From: SIG565 sp045646145
GTDB taxonomy: Bacteria; Bacillota; Clostridia; Oscillospirales; Acutalibacteraceae
NCBI GenBank assembly: GCA_045646145.1
Contig: JAZRKE010000044.1
Location: 1 to 64,000, forward strand
Length of the DNA: 64,000 nucleotides
Reading direction: 5' to 3'
Of the stretch, positions 9,208 through 18,453 are shown piece after piece. Made by a program: the position numbers and the translations under genes. Position 1 is the first letter of the stretch; the number at the start of each line of letters is the position of its first letter. The notes beneath the pieces were generated by a model. The model saw only the letters and a program-made list of their open reading frames with translations, ran no database searches and was not told the origin of the DNA.

Positions 9208-12200
9208 ATGACAAAGATGAAGAAACATTTCATGAGGTTCATCGCATTTTCGTTGTGTCTGATTATCATATTTTTAGACACAGCCAATTCCCCTGCGTTG
9301 GCAACCACCATCGAAGAAACATCACCGATAACCAATGAGCAGATTGCAGAAGCTCTCAGCAATGCTCAGATTGTTCTTGATGAGGAAGACGACAGTTCTG
9401 ATGGGACAAGTGATGTCAATTGGGATGAACTTTGCAACATTCAAACAGATTGTGACTATTTCAGTGAACTTTATGCATACGCAGTCGCAAACGAACCCAT
9501 GCCACTTGGTATAGATTTGCCAAATGATGACATGGTATATCTCACGCAAAAATGGTTGAATCAAGAATATGGAGATGTACCTGGATTTGGTTCTGTCGAA
9601 GTAGATGGCAAAACCAAATCTGATACAATTAAAGGATTAATCCGTGCTTTACAGCACGAACTTGGCATAACGAGTCTAGCAGATAATTTTGGACCTCAAA
9701 CTCAAGCAAAATATAAGGAGAATATTCTTTCAAGACAAGATGGAGTAACAGATAATATGTATGCTATCTTGCAGGGTGCTTTGTGGTGTAAAGGGTATGG
9801 GGTAGGATATGAAAAATTTCATTACAATCAGATTACCGATACAGTAACGGTTGATGCTGTTTTTGATGAAAAGGTCGAAAATGCAGTAATTCAAATGAAA
9901 ACGGATGCAGGTTTAATTAATCCGGATGGAGTTGTAACACTCAATACTATGAAAGCTCTGTTATCTATGGATGCTTTTAAACTTATAACATCAGCCGGAG
10001 GCAAAGAAACGATTCGAAAAATGCAACAAAAATTTAACAGGGAATACGAAGAATATATAGGATTAATGCCATGTGATGGTGTTTATGGCAGAAACACAAA
10101 CAAAGCAGTAGTCTATGTACTTCAAGCTGTTGAAGGAATGCCTGTGGGTGTTGCTACCGGAACTTTCGGTTCTAAAACACAAGCGAGTTGCCCGAATATT
10201 CCGTATACAAGAAATTCATCTGCAGCTAAAAGTTATTCAGGGTCGTATTATACAGATTCTCAAATATCTGATTTCATTGAATTGTTACAGTTCGGTATGT
10301 ATGTTAACGGTATCGGAGACGGAACAATAAATGGAGTTTTTGATACTAAAACCCAACAATTTGTCACGGAATTTCAAAAAAAGTTCGCATTGCCAGTTAC
10401 CGGAAAAGTAGATCTTACAACTTGGTTATCATTATTTGTAAGCTATGGTGACAAAAGTCGTTCTGCTTTAGCTTGTGATTGTGCTACAAAATTAACTGCG
10501 ACTACAGCAAAAATGCTATATAACAACGGTTATAGGTATGTTGGTAGATATCTAACAAAAGTTCCCGGCGGTCTTGATAAAGATATCACACTTGAAGAAG
10601 CACAGATAATTCTTAATGCAGGACTAAACTTTTTCCCAATATATCAAACTGTCGGAACTAAAAAAGAATATTTCACTGCTGAGCAAGGTGCTTCGGATGC
10701 GAATGCAGCTATTGAAGCTGCTCGCAAACTCGGAATTCCAAATGGAACAATCATTTACTTTGCTGTTGATTTTGATGCAAATGATGAGCATATAACAAAC
10801 TATGTTATTCCGTATTTTGCAAAGGTTCACGAGATAATGGAAAAAAGCATATATAAAACCGGTATTTATGGTGTAAGAAATGCTTGTACTCGTGTTTCAA
10901 ATAAAGGCTATGCTTGCAGTAGTTTCGTAAGCAATTTATCATCGGGCTTTAGCGGTAATCTTGGGTTTCCCATGCCAGAAAACTGGGCGTTCGACCAATT
11001 CGCAACTGTTAATGTCATAGAAGGTTCCAATTCGATAAGTATTGATAAGGATGGTTTTTCAGGAAGAGATACTGGTGTTGGTGAATTGGATCCGGTTATT
11101 TCAGCAGACATTAAATTTAATGCCGGAAATACAGATAGCGATAATGTAACCGGTCCAACTGTAGATATTTTAGGTCATCAAGTTCCTCTGTTTTCTTTCA
11201 ATGCTACTTTTACATTACCTGACAATATAACAGTTGATGCTGAATATAATGCAAAAAAGAAAGAAATAAACGTGATTGTGGGTCTTGATTTATATGAATA
11301 TTCATGGCGAAAATATGGAATAAGAGAAAAGCCAGAAGGTGAAAAGCGTACGCAAGCATATACTGAAGTTAAATCAATGGTTTCAGCAATTGGAAAAGAT
11401 GATCAAGTCTTTAGAAACAGATATCAGTCACTTAAAGGAAGTTGCAAGTTCGATAAAGGGGCAAAGTTTGGACTTGATAGTGATGTTACGTTTGTTGGGT
11501 ATATGACAATTGGTGTAGTAAACAACAAATTGGTTTTAAAAGAAGGTGAAATAGGACTAATAGGACAAGTTTATCAGAGTTGGGTATATCCTATTATTTC
11601 TGCCGTTGTTTTTAGAATTGAGTTAAGTGGCAGTGTAAATGCTGGCTTGAAAATGGCTTTGAGAGAATCCGGTGAAACGGATCTAATGGGTAACATTGGA
11701 TTTAGTCCTAAGTTCGGATTAGGGGTTGGCGTAGATGCAATTATTGCAGGAGTTTATGCGGGTGCTACCGGTACAGTAGATTGCAATCTTGAATTTCCGG
11801 TTATCTCTTTGGAGCAGAGTTTGGAAATAGAACTTAATATAGCTGGTTATTATGAATATAATGCTCTAAAATGGGGGGAACGATACGAATGGACATTTTT
11901 CCGATATCCCATTTATCCACATAAGAGTTCAACTCAAACACTATCTATTTCAAAAGAAGACCTGAAACTTATAGAACCTTATTCACAAGAAGAAATGACA
12001 GCAACGTACGATTATGATGTTTTTAAATCCAATATTCAACTTTATGCAAAACCTCAAATCATTAATTTAGGCAACGGTAAAATGTTTATGGCATATATCG
12101 ATGATGCTTCAGACAGAACAGCAGAAAACAGTTCTGTGCTTATGTATACAGTTTACAACGGAATTTCTTGGACTCAACCTCAAAAGATTTTTGATAATCT

Positions 12201-14541
12201 TACTGCTGATTTTGAGCCTTCAATATGTTCTGACGGAAACGGTGGTGTACATATCTTATGGCAAGATGCTACTGAAGTTTTCAATGAAGGCGTTACATTA
12301 GAGGAAATGGCGGCAAAAGTTGATTTATCCTATGTCCATTGGAATGGCAGTTCTTTTGAAGAAAAAGTTTCAATAACGAGTAACAATCAAGATTTGGAAA
12401 TGAATCATAAAATAGTGTCTTATGGTGACAATATATCTGTTGTATGGAAAGAAAATTCAGATAATGATGTGTTTGGATTAACAGGAACCAATTCAATCTA
12501 CAGAAAACAATTTATTTCAGGTTCTTGGAGCGAAGTTGAACTTGTTAAGTCTGGTTTATCTGTTGTACCTACAATAGACACATCGTATTGCAACGGTGAA
12601 AATGTGATTGCCTATGTTGCAAAGAGCGGAACAGACACAACCACTATTTCTGATTTGGAAATCTACTATATAGATGATGCTCAGACTATTAAACTTACGA
12701 ATAATGATATCGCAGACTACTCGGTGTGTTTTTATGAAGATAGTCTTTATTGGATTAGAAACAATTCAGTGATTTCCGTGTCATCAAACAATCTTTCTTC
12801 ACCAGTAACCATAATTGATGATTTGGGAATGAATGTATCTGAAATCAAGGTGACAGGAAATAATAACGGAGATAAAGCTGTTGTATGGGAATGCGAAGAT
12901 GATTCAGGTATGGTTTTCTATAGCTCAAGCTATAATAGCGAAACCGGTTTGTTCGGAGAAATAGCACCTACAGAAAAGAAATATGGTGTTGTTCGTGGAT
13001 GGGATGCTTGCCTGAATGACAGCGGAAAGATAGAGATGGTTTACTGTTACGGAGAATATCAAACTTCGGCAAGAAGCAGTACTATTACCTATGGAGCATT
13101 AAATTTAATACAGAAAACCTCAAGCGAAATTTATGATATTTATGTTGAACCTACGGTAGCATATGAAAATGAGTTCAACGCAGGAGAAGAAATATCATTA
13201 TTTGCGAGTATTTACAATAGTGGTTCAAAACCTATAACACAGTTTGAAGTAACTATTTCTGATGCCGAAGGGAATCTGTATAGTTCCTCTGTAATTGAGC
13301 AGGAGTTATCTGTTGGAGAAACAATTGATTTAGAAATTCCTTTTGTAGTACCAAGCGAGATTGAATCCACCAGTTACAGTGTGGTTATTTTACCTATTGA
13401 TGGTAACGACATAAAGTTGACAGATAACGAAGCTACATTTTCTTTTGGATATGCTGATTTAGTAATTGGAGAAGTTAGAGAAGAAAAAACAAACAATGAG
13501 CGACAAATAGTTGTTACTGTTAATAACCAAGGTTCAGATGCTGTGTCCAATGCAACTTTAACTTTGTTCCTCAATAATAAAGACGGAGAAGTGCTGGCTA
13601 CCGAAACTATAACACAGTTAGAAAGTGAAGCAAGCACAGAATTTATCTTTGCCATTGAAAATGGTTTATTGGATTCGAGTGTTTCGGAAGATGCTCAGCC
13701 GTTTTATCTTCTTATTGAATCTGAATGCCAAGAAAATGAGTATAGTAACAACAGTATGTCATTCGAAATGTATCCGGATTATTTAGTCTCGGTTACAGCC
13801 GGAATTGGTGGCAGTGTGTCAGGTTCGGGAATATATGCAAACGATTCATATGCCTCGATAAGTGCAATTCCTTCATCGGGATATCAATTTGAAGGTTGGT
13901 ATGAAGACGGAGTGCTTATTGCAGGATTACCTCAAAACTGCGAGTTGGCTGTTAATCGAAACCGTACACTTGAAGCAAAATTTGTGAAAACTGATCTTGG
14001 AATTTCAAAAGTATCAATATCGGGTGAACTAAAAACAGGAAAGAATATAGAGTTTACGGTCACGGCAAATGGCGGAACTATGCCGTACAGTTGGTCTTAT
14101 TTTGTTTCGTATAATGGCAAGTCAGTTTCATCTAAATTAGATTCAACAGATAACACATTTAAGTACAAGCCTGAAAAAGAAGGAAACTATACCTTTATTT
14201 TTAAAGTAAAAGATTCTTCAGGAAATATTGCTACATATGAGAAAACGATAAGGATAAAATCGCTTTATAAAATCACAGTAGACAAGCCTTTAGATCTTTC
14301 ATCAAAGATACCTGATGAATTAAAAATCAACTATTGGTATTCGAGTGATGAAAGAGTTGCTTCTGTTAACGGTAATGGTGTTGTAACCGGCAAGAGAGTT
14401 GGAACTACAACCATAACCGCTGTTACTGCAGGCGGAGCGAAACTTTCTTGGGAAGTTGAAGTTGGCTTTACTTGGTGGCAAATATTCTTAATTTTCACAG
14501 GCATCGGTGCTATAATGCTGCCGTTTTGGGTAGTTCCATAA
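9208..14541 (+). CDS. Giant cell-wall-binding surface protein with DUF1906 glycoside-hydrolase-like domain
   Basis: This 1777-residue protein has, in order: a signal peptide (1-33); an acidic linker; four peptidoglycan-binding-1-like repeats (about 112-170, 175-255, 265-315, 350-415); a DUF1906/Rv2525c-like TIM-barrel domain (about 425-640, with YVGRYLTK, IIYFAVDFDAND and WAFDQFA); a long beta region; a sialidase-like propeller (about 915-1290); two CARDB-type domains (1310-1525); an InlB-like repeat (1530-1595, GYQFEGWYEDG); an Ig-like domain; a Big_2-like domain (SSDERVASVNGNGVVTGK); and a C-terminal hydrophobic anchor (WWQIFLIFTGIGAIMLPFW). It probably stays at the cell surface, binds peptidoglycan and may cleave a glycan. 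The start at 9208 follows GGAAG at 9 nt. Confidence 0.85.
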   Translation: MTKMKKHFMRFIAFSLCLIIIFLDTANSPALATTIEETSPITNEQIAEALSNAQIVLDEEDDSSDGTSDVNWDELCNIQTDCDYFSELYAYAVANEPMPLGIDLPNDDMVYLTQKWLNQEYGDVPGFGSVEVDGKTKSDTIKGLIRALQHELGITSLADNFGPQTQAKYKENILSRQDGVTDNMYAILQGALWCKGYGVGYEKFHYNQITDTVTVDAVFDEKVENAVIQMKTDAGLINPDGVVTLNTMKALLSMDAFKLITSAGGKETIRKMQQKFNREYEEYIGLMPCDGVYGRNTNKAVVYVLQAVEGMPVGVATGTFGSKTQASCPNIPYTRNSSAAKSYSGSYYTDSQISDFIELLQFGMYVNGIGDGTINGVFDTKTQQFVTEFQKKFALPVTGKVDLTTWLSLFVSYGDKSRSALACDCATKLTATTAKMLYNNGYRYVGRYLTKVPGGLDKDITLEEAQIILNAGLNFFPIYQTVGTKKEYFTAEQGASDANAAIEAARKLGIPNGTIIYFAVDFDANDEHITNYVIPYFAKVHEIMEKSIYKTGIYGVRNACTRVSNKGYACSSFVSNLSSGFSGNLGFPMPENWAFDQFATVNVIEGSNSISIDKDGFSGRDTGVGELDPVISADIKFNAGNTDSDNVTGPTVDILGHQVPLFSFNATFTLPDNITVDAEYNAKKKEINVIVGLDLYEYSWRKYGIREKPEGEKRTQAYTEVKSMVSAIGKDDQVFRNRYQSLKGSCKFDKGAKFGLDSDVTFVGYMTIGVVNNKLVLKEGEIGLIGQVYQSWVYPIISAVVFRIELSGSVNAGLKMALRESGETDLMGNIGFSPKFGLGVGVDAIIAGVYAGATGTVDCNLEFPVISLEQSLEIELNIAGYYEYNALKWGERYEWTFFRYPIYPHKSSTQTLSISKEDLKLIEPYSQEEMTATYDYDVFKSNIQLYAKPQIINLGNGKMFMAYIDDASDRTAENSSVLMYTVYNGISWTQPQKIFDNLTADFEPSICSDGNGGVHILWQDATEVFNEGVTLEEMAAKVDLSYVHWNGSSFEEKVSITSNNQDLEMNHKIVSYGDNISVVWKENSDNDVFGLTGTNSIYRKQFISGSWSEVELVKSGLSVVPTIDTSYCNGENVIAYVAKSGTDTTTISDLEIYYIDDAQTIKLTNNDIADYSVCFYEDSLYWIRNNSVISVSSNNLSSPVTIIDDLGMNVSEIKVTGNNNGDKAVVWECEDDSGMVFYSSSYNSETGLFGEIAPTEKKYGVVRGWDACLNDSGKIEMVYCYGEYQTSARSSTITYGALNLIQKTSSEIYDIYVEPTVAYENEFNAGEEISLFASIYNSGSKPITQFEVTISDAEGNLYSSSVIEQELSVGETIDLEIPFVVPSEIESTSYSVVILPIDGNDIKLTDNEATFSFGYADLVIGEVREEKTNNERQIVVTVNNQGSDAVSNATLTLFLNNKDGEVLATETITQLESEASTEFIFAIENGLLDSSVSEDAQPFYLLIESECQENEYSNNSMSFEMYPDYLVSVTAGIGGSVSGSGIYANDSYASISAIPSSGYQFEGWYEDGVLIAGLPQNCELAVNRNRTLEAKFVKTDLGISKVSISGELKTGKNIEFTVTANGGTMPYSWSYFVSYNGKSVSSKLDSTDNTFKYKPEKEGNYTFIFKVKDSSGNIATYEKTIRIKSLYKITVDKPLDLSSKIPDELKINYWYSSDERVASVNGNGVVTGKRVGTTTITAVTAGGAKLSWEVEVGFTWWQIFLIFTGIGAIMLPFWVVP

Positions 14542-14623
14542 TCTTCTTGTTAGTTGTTGATATGCAAATATCTTTTATGTATAATATTATCAAAGCAAGG
14601 CTTGATTTAAGGAGGAATTAATT

Positions 14624-15187
14624 TTGGCAAATCTGTCATCAAGACCACATAGAACCGAACCTGCGGGTTCTTATGTAAAACCCGATTGGAAAGGGTATCT
14701 TAAACTTGCACTTATCATTTTTTTCTTCATCGTTTTAGCAATTGTGTTTTTTAGCTTTATTGCGGTTCCCAAAACACCTGCTACTACCGAACAAGTTAAG
14801 TCGGTAATAACTGCACAAGGTTATGAGCCCACGGATATAACAGAACTATATTATGAAAGCGATCCAGGTTTTAAAAACACACTTAATAAATGTATATCAT
14901 TCGATAAAGACGATATACATTTTGAGTTTTTTGATTTTAATAATGACAGTAGTGCGGTTAACATTTACAGTCAAGCATATCAAGAAATAAGCTATAAATA
15001 CAATGCAGCACACAGTATAGAAATTGATACTCAAATAGCCAATTATTCAATATATCTCCTTGATTCTTTGGGCAAATATAATGTAGCTATATATGTTGGT
15101 AACACTGCTGTATATGCGCATTGCGATTCAGAAAACCAAAACGAAATTGACAAAATCCTTGATGCGATTGATTATCTGAAAGCGTAA
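14624..15187 (+). CDS. Single-pass membrane protein of unknown function
   Basis: The 187-residue product starts with TTG, 8 nt after GGAGG (14611-14615). It has a short cytoplasmic N-terminus (1-25), a membrane helix (about 27-50, LALIIFFFIVLAIVFFSFIA) and an extracytoplasmic domain with alternating strands and helices ending DKILDAIDYL. It lies 82 bp after the giant surface protein without a terminator between, so it is probably co-transcribed. I recognise no family. Membrane anchor plus small outer domain would fit a partner or sensor of the surface protein, which is speculation. Confidence 0.7.
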   Translation: MANLSSRPHRTEPAGSYVKPDWKGYLKLALIIFFFIVLAIVFFSFIAVPKTPATTEQVKSVITAQGYEPTDITELYYESDPGFKNTLNKCISFDKDDIHFEFFDFNNDSSAVNIYSQAYQEISYKYNAAHSIEIDTQIANYSIYLLDSLGKYNVAIYVGNTAVYAHCDSENQNEIDKILDAIDYLKA

Positions 15188-15196
15188 ACAAAGAAA

Positions 15197-15230
15197 GTCT
15201 ACCGTCAGCTGTTTCAAGTTGGCGGCAGAC
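15197..15230 (+). terminator. Imperfect hairpin after 15187
   Basis: GTCTACCGTCAGC (15197-15209) pairs with GTTGGCGGCAGAC (15218-15230) with a few wobbles and mismatches, 10 bp after the stop codon. The following sequence has only a weak T tract, so it may be a leaky terminator or an mRNA-stabilising hairpin. Confidence 0.45.
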
Positions 15231-15289
15231 TATAAGAATTATAGTTTGAAATTTTAAAATATTATAGAATTTAATAACAGAGGTGTATT

Positions 15290-15967
15290 ATGGAACTTTA
15301 TAAAAATACAGCAGATAATTTTATTGAATATTTAGTTCATCACGGTTATCCTCAAAATAGTATTGTTTTGGAGTATGCAACAAAAAACAAACTTGCTGTT
15401 GATGTTGTGGTGCTTGCCGATGACCTAAAAACTCCCATTGCTGCATATGAGATTAAAGGTAAAAAAAACATCCACTCTTTCAAAAGAGGCATTGAACATA
15501 TGAAAAAAGTAGCAGAAACGTTACCCTTAACGGTTTCTATGAGTTTGGTGTTCGAGATAGACCAAGCTCCTTATTTTCAAGTTCTTGATGTTTCAGGTAT
15601 TGTTTATGGAAACGAAGATTATAATACAGCAGATTTATTAAACACGGATAAACTTTACAAACCAATAGCTTACAAAACAATCAACACTTCATATGAAACT
15701 AAAAAATTGTTAAGGAAAGCTGATAAATTACAAGAAAAAATGGATAGCTTGGCTTTGATATGCTGGCTGTTAATTTTGCCTATTAGCATTATTTTACTGA
15801 TTTTGGATGCTTTTGATGTGTATTCGTTAAATACAGAAAGACTAATCTTGTTAGGTGCAATAGTAATAATTTTTATTTTGCCCTTTTATAGTGAAATTTC
15901 GATAAAAGATGTTTACATGAAAAGAAGTGACAAAATGAAAACAATATTACATAGAAAAAAGAAGTGA
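15290..15967 (+). CDS. Membrane-anchored PD-(D/E)XK-like nuclease-fold protein
   Basis: The 225-residue protein has an N-terminal domain (1-140) with the pattern DVVVLADD (D at about 38) followed by AAYEIKGKK (E-x-K at about 54-56). This matches the D...ExK core of PD-(D/E)XK nucleases such as the N-terminal domain of type I restriction HsdR. The C-terminal part has two membrane helices (about 158-178 and 185-205) and a basic tail. Nothing looks like a signal peptide, so the nuclease-like part should be cytoplasmic. This layout is seen in some anti-phage effectors, though a non-catalytic role is possible. It is a lone gene between two terminator-like hairpins. Confidence 0.6.
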   Translation: MELYKNTADNFIEYLVHHGYPQNSIVLEYATKNKLAVDVVVLADDLKTPIAAYEIKGKKNIHSFKRGIEHMKKVAETLPLTVSMSLVFEIDQAPYFQVLDVSGIVYGNEDYNTADLLNTDKLYKPIAYKTINTSYETKKLLRKADKLQEKMDSLALICWLLILPISIILLILDAFDVYSLNTERLILLGAIVIIFILPFYSEISIKDVYMKRSDKMKTILHRKKK

Positions 15968-15987
15968 ATTGCAACTTATTAAGTTTG

Positions 15988-16030
15988 CCTCGGATAAATC
16001 TCGAAAGAGATTTATCCGAGGTTTTATTTT
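15988..16030 (+). terminator. Strong rho-independent terminator
   Basis: A perfect 15-bp stem (15988-16002 with 16007-16021) with a GAAA loop and the T tract 16022-16030, 20 bp after the stop codon of the nuclease-like gene. Confidence 0.95.
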
Positions 16031-16171
16031 GGTTGCAATAAAATTATATAATATTAAATTTTATTGCATAAAACAACCTATTATGACACCAATATAATCT
16101 TGTGGGTTATTTTATACTCATATTATTTTTAATATAATATAAAGAAACTATGTTTGGTGGGAGGTCTTTAT

Positions 16172-16501
16172 GTGGATAACAAATTACTTGGACGTTATAT
16201 AAAAGTTTACAGAATTAAAAAGGGCCTTACACAAGCAGAGTTAGCCGAAATGATTAATGTTGCAACTGGAATGGTTGGTCGATATGAACGAGGTGAAACA
16301 GTTCCTGGAAGAGATATGGTTTTTGAACTTGCAAGGGTGTTGGAATTTTCCCTTGATGCTTTAATTTTTAAATCAGAAAATATCGGAAAAAGTATTTTTT
16401 CTGATGACTTTATGGAAAAGATGAACAAACTAACAATTTTGGAACAAAAAGCAGCAATTAATGCGGCTGAAGCAGTTGTTGATACATTTCTCGAAAAATA
16501 A
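16172..16501 (+). CDS. Xre-family helix-turn-helix regulator
   Basis: The product has about 110 residues. Its N-terminal HTH_3 domain (about 3-60) reads LGRYIKVYRIKKGLTQAELA followed by VATGMVGRYERGETVP, a classic lambda-repressor/Cro fold. The C-terminal part is helical (MNKLTILEQKAAINAAEAVV) and may dimerise. I choose the GTG at 16172 because GGGAGG (16159-16164) lies inside the longer frame that begins at 16154. It is 35 bp before a sigma-factor gene and is likely co-transcribed with it, so it may control that cluster. Confidence 0.85.
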   Translation: MDNKLLGRYIKVYRIKKGLTQAELAEMINVATGMVGRYERGETVPGRDMVFELARVLEFSLDALIFKSENIGKSIFSDDFMEKMNKLTILEQKAAINAAEAVVDTFLEK

Positions 16502-16536
16502 ATTCACATAGTTTTTTGTAAAGGTGGTGATATGCG

Positions 16537-17097
16537 TTGATAAGTGAAAATCGTATTAAAGAAATATGCGATTTGTACTACAAAGACGTATATCGCTACT
16601 GTTTTTCTTTTGTCAAAAATGTTGATGATTCTCAAGATATAGCACAGGATACATTTAAGTTATTAATCGAGAAATCTTTCGAACTTCAAGACAAAAACAT
16701 AAAAGCATGGCTTTATTCAGTTGCTTTAATAAAAATCAAACAACATAATACAAATCAATCTGCAAACAATCAATATATATCTTTTGATGACAAAGATAGT
16801 TGGTTGTTGTATGACGAAGACGAGATGTACACTATTGAAGATATAATCTCCCAACACATATATGATGCAGAAAGAATTCAAGATGAAAAACAAAAAATAC
16901 TTAATTCACTAAGCGAAAGCGAACGAGAATTGTATGAAGAAGCTTATGTTAAAAAGAAAAAGTATAAGGATATAGCAAGAGAAAAAGGTGTAAGTGATAA
17001 GACTATAAATGTCCAAACATTTAGGCTTAGAAACAAGGTAAGAGCAATTGTAAAAAGCATTTTTGATTTTTGCTTTATATTTTTACTATTAATGTAA
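16537..17097 (+). CDS. ECF-type sigma factor with hydrophobic C-terminal tail
   Basis: The 186-residue product starts with TTG after AAAGGTGG. Region 2 covers about 5-55 (IKEICDLYYKDVYRYCFSFV, DDSQDIAQDTFKLL) and region 4 about 125-170 (LSESERELYEEAYV, YKDIAREKGVSDKTINVQTF), typical of ECF sigma-70 proteins. The last 13 residues (SIFDFCFIFLLLM) are strongly hydrophobic, which is unusual for a sigma factor and may tether it to the membrane. The DUF4367-like membrane protein that follows is the likely partner. Region 4 is divergent, so DNA recognition is uncertain. Confidence 0.8.
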   Translation: MISENRIKEICDLYYKDVYRYCFSFVKNVDDSQDIAQDTFKLLIEKSFELQDKNIKAWLYSVALIKIKQHNTNQSANNQYISFDDKDSWLLYDEDEMYTIEDIISQHIYDAERIQDEKQKILNSLSESERELYEEAYVKKKKYKDIAREKGVSDKTINVQTFRLRNKVRAIVKSIFDFCFIFLLLM

Positions 17098-17127
17098 TGT
17101 AATCTTTTAATATTTCTTTGTATATGT
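17098..17127 (+). promoter_or_regulatory. Shared promoter-like motif, copy 3
   Basis: TGTAATC (17098-17104), 17-bp T-rich spacer, ATATGT (17122-17127), beginning right at the stop codon of the sigma gene and 60 bp before the GTG at 17188. It gives the downstream membrane protein and secreted protein a promoter of their own. Confidence 0.6.
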
Positions 17128-17187
17128 CATATGAAGGGAGGTTAAAAGTTAGCAAAACTATAACAAAAGAAAGGAGATGAATAAACC

Positions 17188-18015
17188 GTGTCAATCGAAC
17201 GCATTAACAATGACGAGTCGAATCAGGCTCTCCTCAAAAAGTTAAGAGCAATTATAGAAATTGAAACTTCAAAACCGATTTCGGAACAAGATATTGACCT
17301 CATTGATGAGTGCGTCGATTATCTCATGGAATTAGAAAACGGTATAGAGTTATCTGATGAGGAACTAAAAAACGGCAAGGAACAAATTTATATGTTGCTT
17401 GACAAAAAGGAAAAAACTCAAAAGAAGATCAAGCTTAAAGGGTTATTAATTGCTGCATGTTTGGTTGTTATAATGCTTTTAGCTAATTTCGTTGCCTTGG
17501 CATGTGGCATTGATACAATTTCCATTCTTAAAGAGTGGGGGCATAACATTGTTGAAATGTTTGAAGGCGAAAAAGAAGAGGTTGGTGAAATAACAATTAT
17601 TAAGGAGAACGAAAGCATATCTTTTGACTCTTTAGGTGATTTTAAAAAGAACACAAATTTTGAAATTCTTGTTCCCACAGTATTTCCTGAAGGGACAAAA
17701 CTTGAAAAAGTAAAAATTACCGGCTCGTATGATATGAATAATAATTATATTCCTAACTATCATTCAATATTTTTTGTTACAAACAATCCTCAAACAAGTA
17801 TTATTGTACATACAAATCCGGATTATCCCAAAGGATTTATGAATGAACCATCTTTGAACAAGGAAGAAATTTGTGGATATACTTGTTACTTTTTTGTTGA
17901 AGATTCAACAATACAGTGCACCTTGGTTAATCAAAACATTACTTACATAATAAAAGCACCAAATCGTTCGGATTTAGAATGTGTGCTTGAGAATTTAAAG
18001 GAGAATTTATCATGA
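17188..18015 (+). CDS. Membrane anti-sigma-like protein (DUF4367-like outer domain)
   Basis: The 275-residue protein starts with GTG after AAAGGAGATG. The cytoplasmic N-terminal part (1-82) contains IDLIDECVDYLMELENGI and a Lys-rich end. A membrane helix spans about 86-108 and an outer domain about 140-275 (FEILVPTVFPEG, ICGYTCYFF). The arrangement and the preceding sigma gene suggest an anti-sigma or envelope sensor. Its N-terminal part resembles the partial gene at 63769 (DADFVAECVELCLAL). The stop overlaps the next start by 4 bp (ATGA). Confidence 0.7.
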   Translation: MSIERINNDESNQALLKKLRAIIEIETSKPISEQDIDLIDECVDYLMELENGIELSDEELKNGKEQIYMLLDKKEKTQKKIKLKGLLIAACLVVIMLLANFVALACGIDTISILKEWGHNIVEMFEGEKEEVGEITIIKENESISFDSLGDFKKNTNFEILVPTVFPEGTKLEKVKITGSYDMNNNYIPNYHSIFFVTNNPQTSIIVHTNPDYPKGFMNEPSLNKEEICGYTCYFFVEDSTIQCTLVNQNITYIIKAPNRSDLECVLENLKENLS

Positions 18016-18392
18016 GTTTCAAAAAAATTATTTCATTTATTTTGGCAGCTGTTTTTGCCATTTGTTCATTTCAAACAATAGCTTTTGCAGAAAGCAATAC
18101 TAATAATTGCGAGAATGTTACATTTGAATTTCATAATGAAGTGTCAGACGAAACAAAAGAACGTATAATTGCTCATTTTTATGGCGAAGATGAAAACATA
18201 ATTTCATCAAGAGGTATTACATGTACACTTTTTGGTCATAAACTTGATACAGGAACAACATCTGTTGTTACTCATAATGTTAGATCATCTGCGCCTCGAT
18301 GCTTAAGAGAAACTTTTGATTATGAGATTTGTACTCGTTGCGACTATTCAGAATACACACTGATTGGTAGTGAGTATATTTATTGCCATTAA
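18012..18392 (+). CDS. Small secreted protein with conserved Cys/His C-terminal domain
   Basis: The 126-residue protein has a signal peptide (1-26, ending IAFAES), an acidic middle region and a C-terminal domain with ITCTLFGHKLDTG, APRCLRETFDYEICTRCDY and a final IYCH. The spaced Cys and His residues resemble a family of small exported Clostridia proteins and could bind zinc or form disulphides. It is translationally coupled (ATGA overlap) to the anti-sigma-like membrane protein, so it may be the sensed ligand or a co-regulated surface component. No enzyme activity can be assigned. Confidence 0.7.
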   Translation: MSFKKIISFILAAVFAICSFQTIAFAESNTNNCENVTFEFHNEVSDETKERIIAHFYGEDENIISSRGITCTLFGHKLDTGTTSVVTHNVRSSAPRCLRETFDYEICTRCDYSEYTLIGSEYIYCH

Positions 18393-18402
18393 TAATCTAG
18401 CG

Positions 18403-18430
18403 GTCCACCTTCGGGTGGACTGTTGTTTTA
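18403..18430 (+). terminator. Rho-independent terminator
   Basis: GTCCACC-TTCG-GGTGGAC (18403-18420), a stable tetraloop hairpin followed by T-rich sequence (18421-18430), 10 bp after the secreted-protein gene. Confidence 0.9.
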
Positions 18431-18453
18431 TGAAAATAAAAAGGATGATATAA

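Noticed and set aside
12101..12301. Small frames inside the giant surface-protein gene
   Set aside because: They lack ribosome-binding sites and family patterns, in contrast to tnpV inside the helicase gene, which has both.
15988..16021. Repeat of a CRISPR-like array
   Set aside because: It is a single perfect inverted repeat with a T tract, a terminator. No direct-repeat/spacer array is present anywhere in the window.
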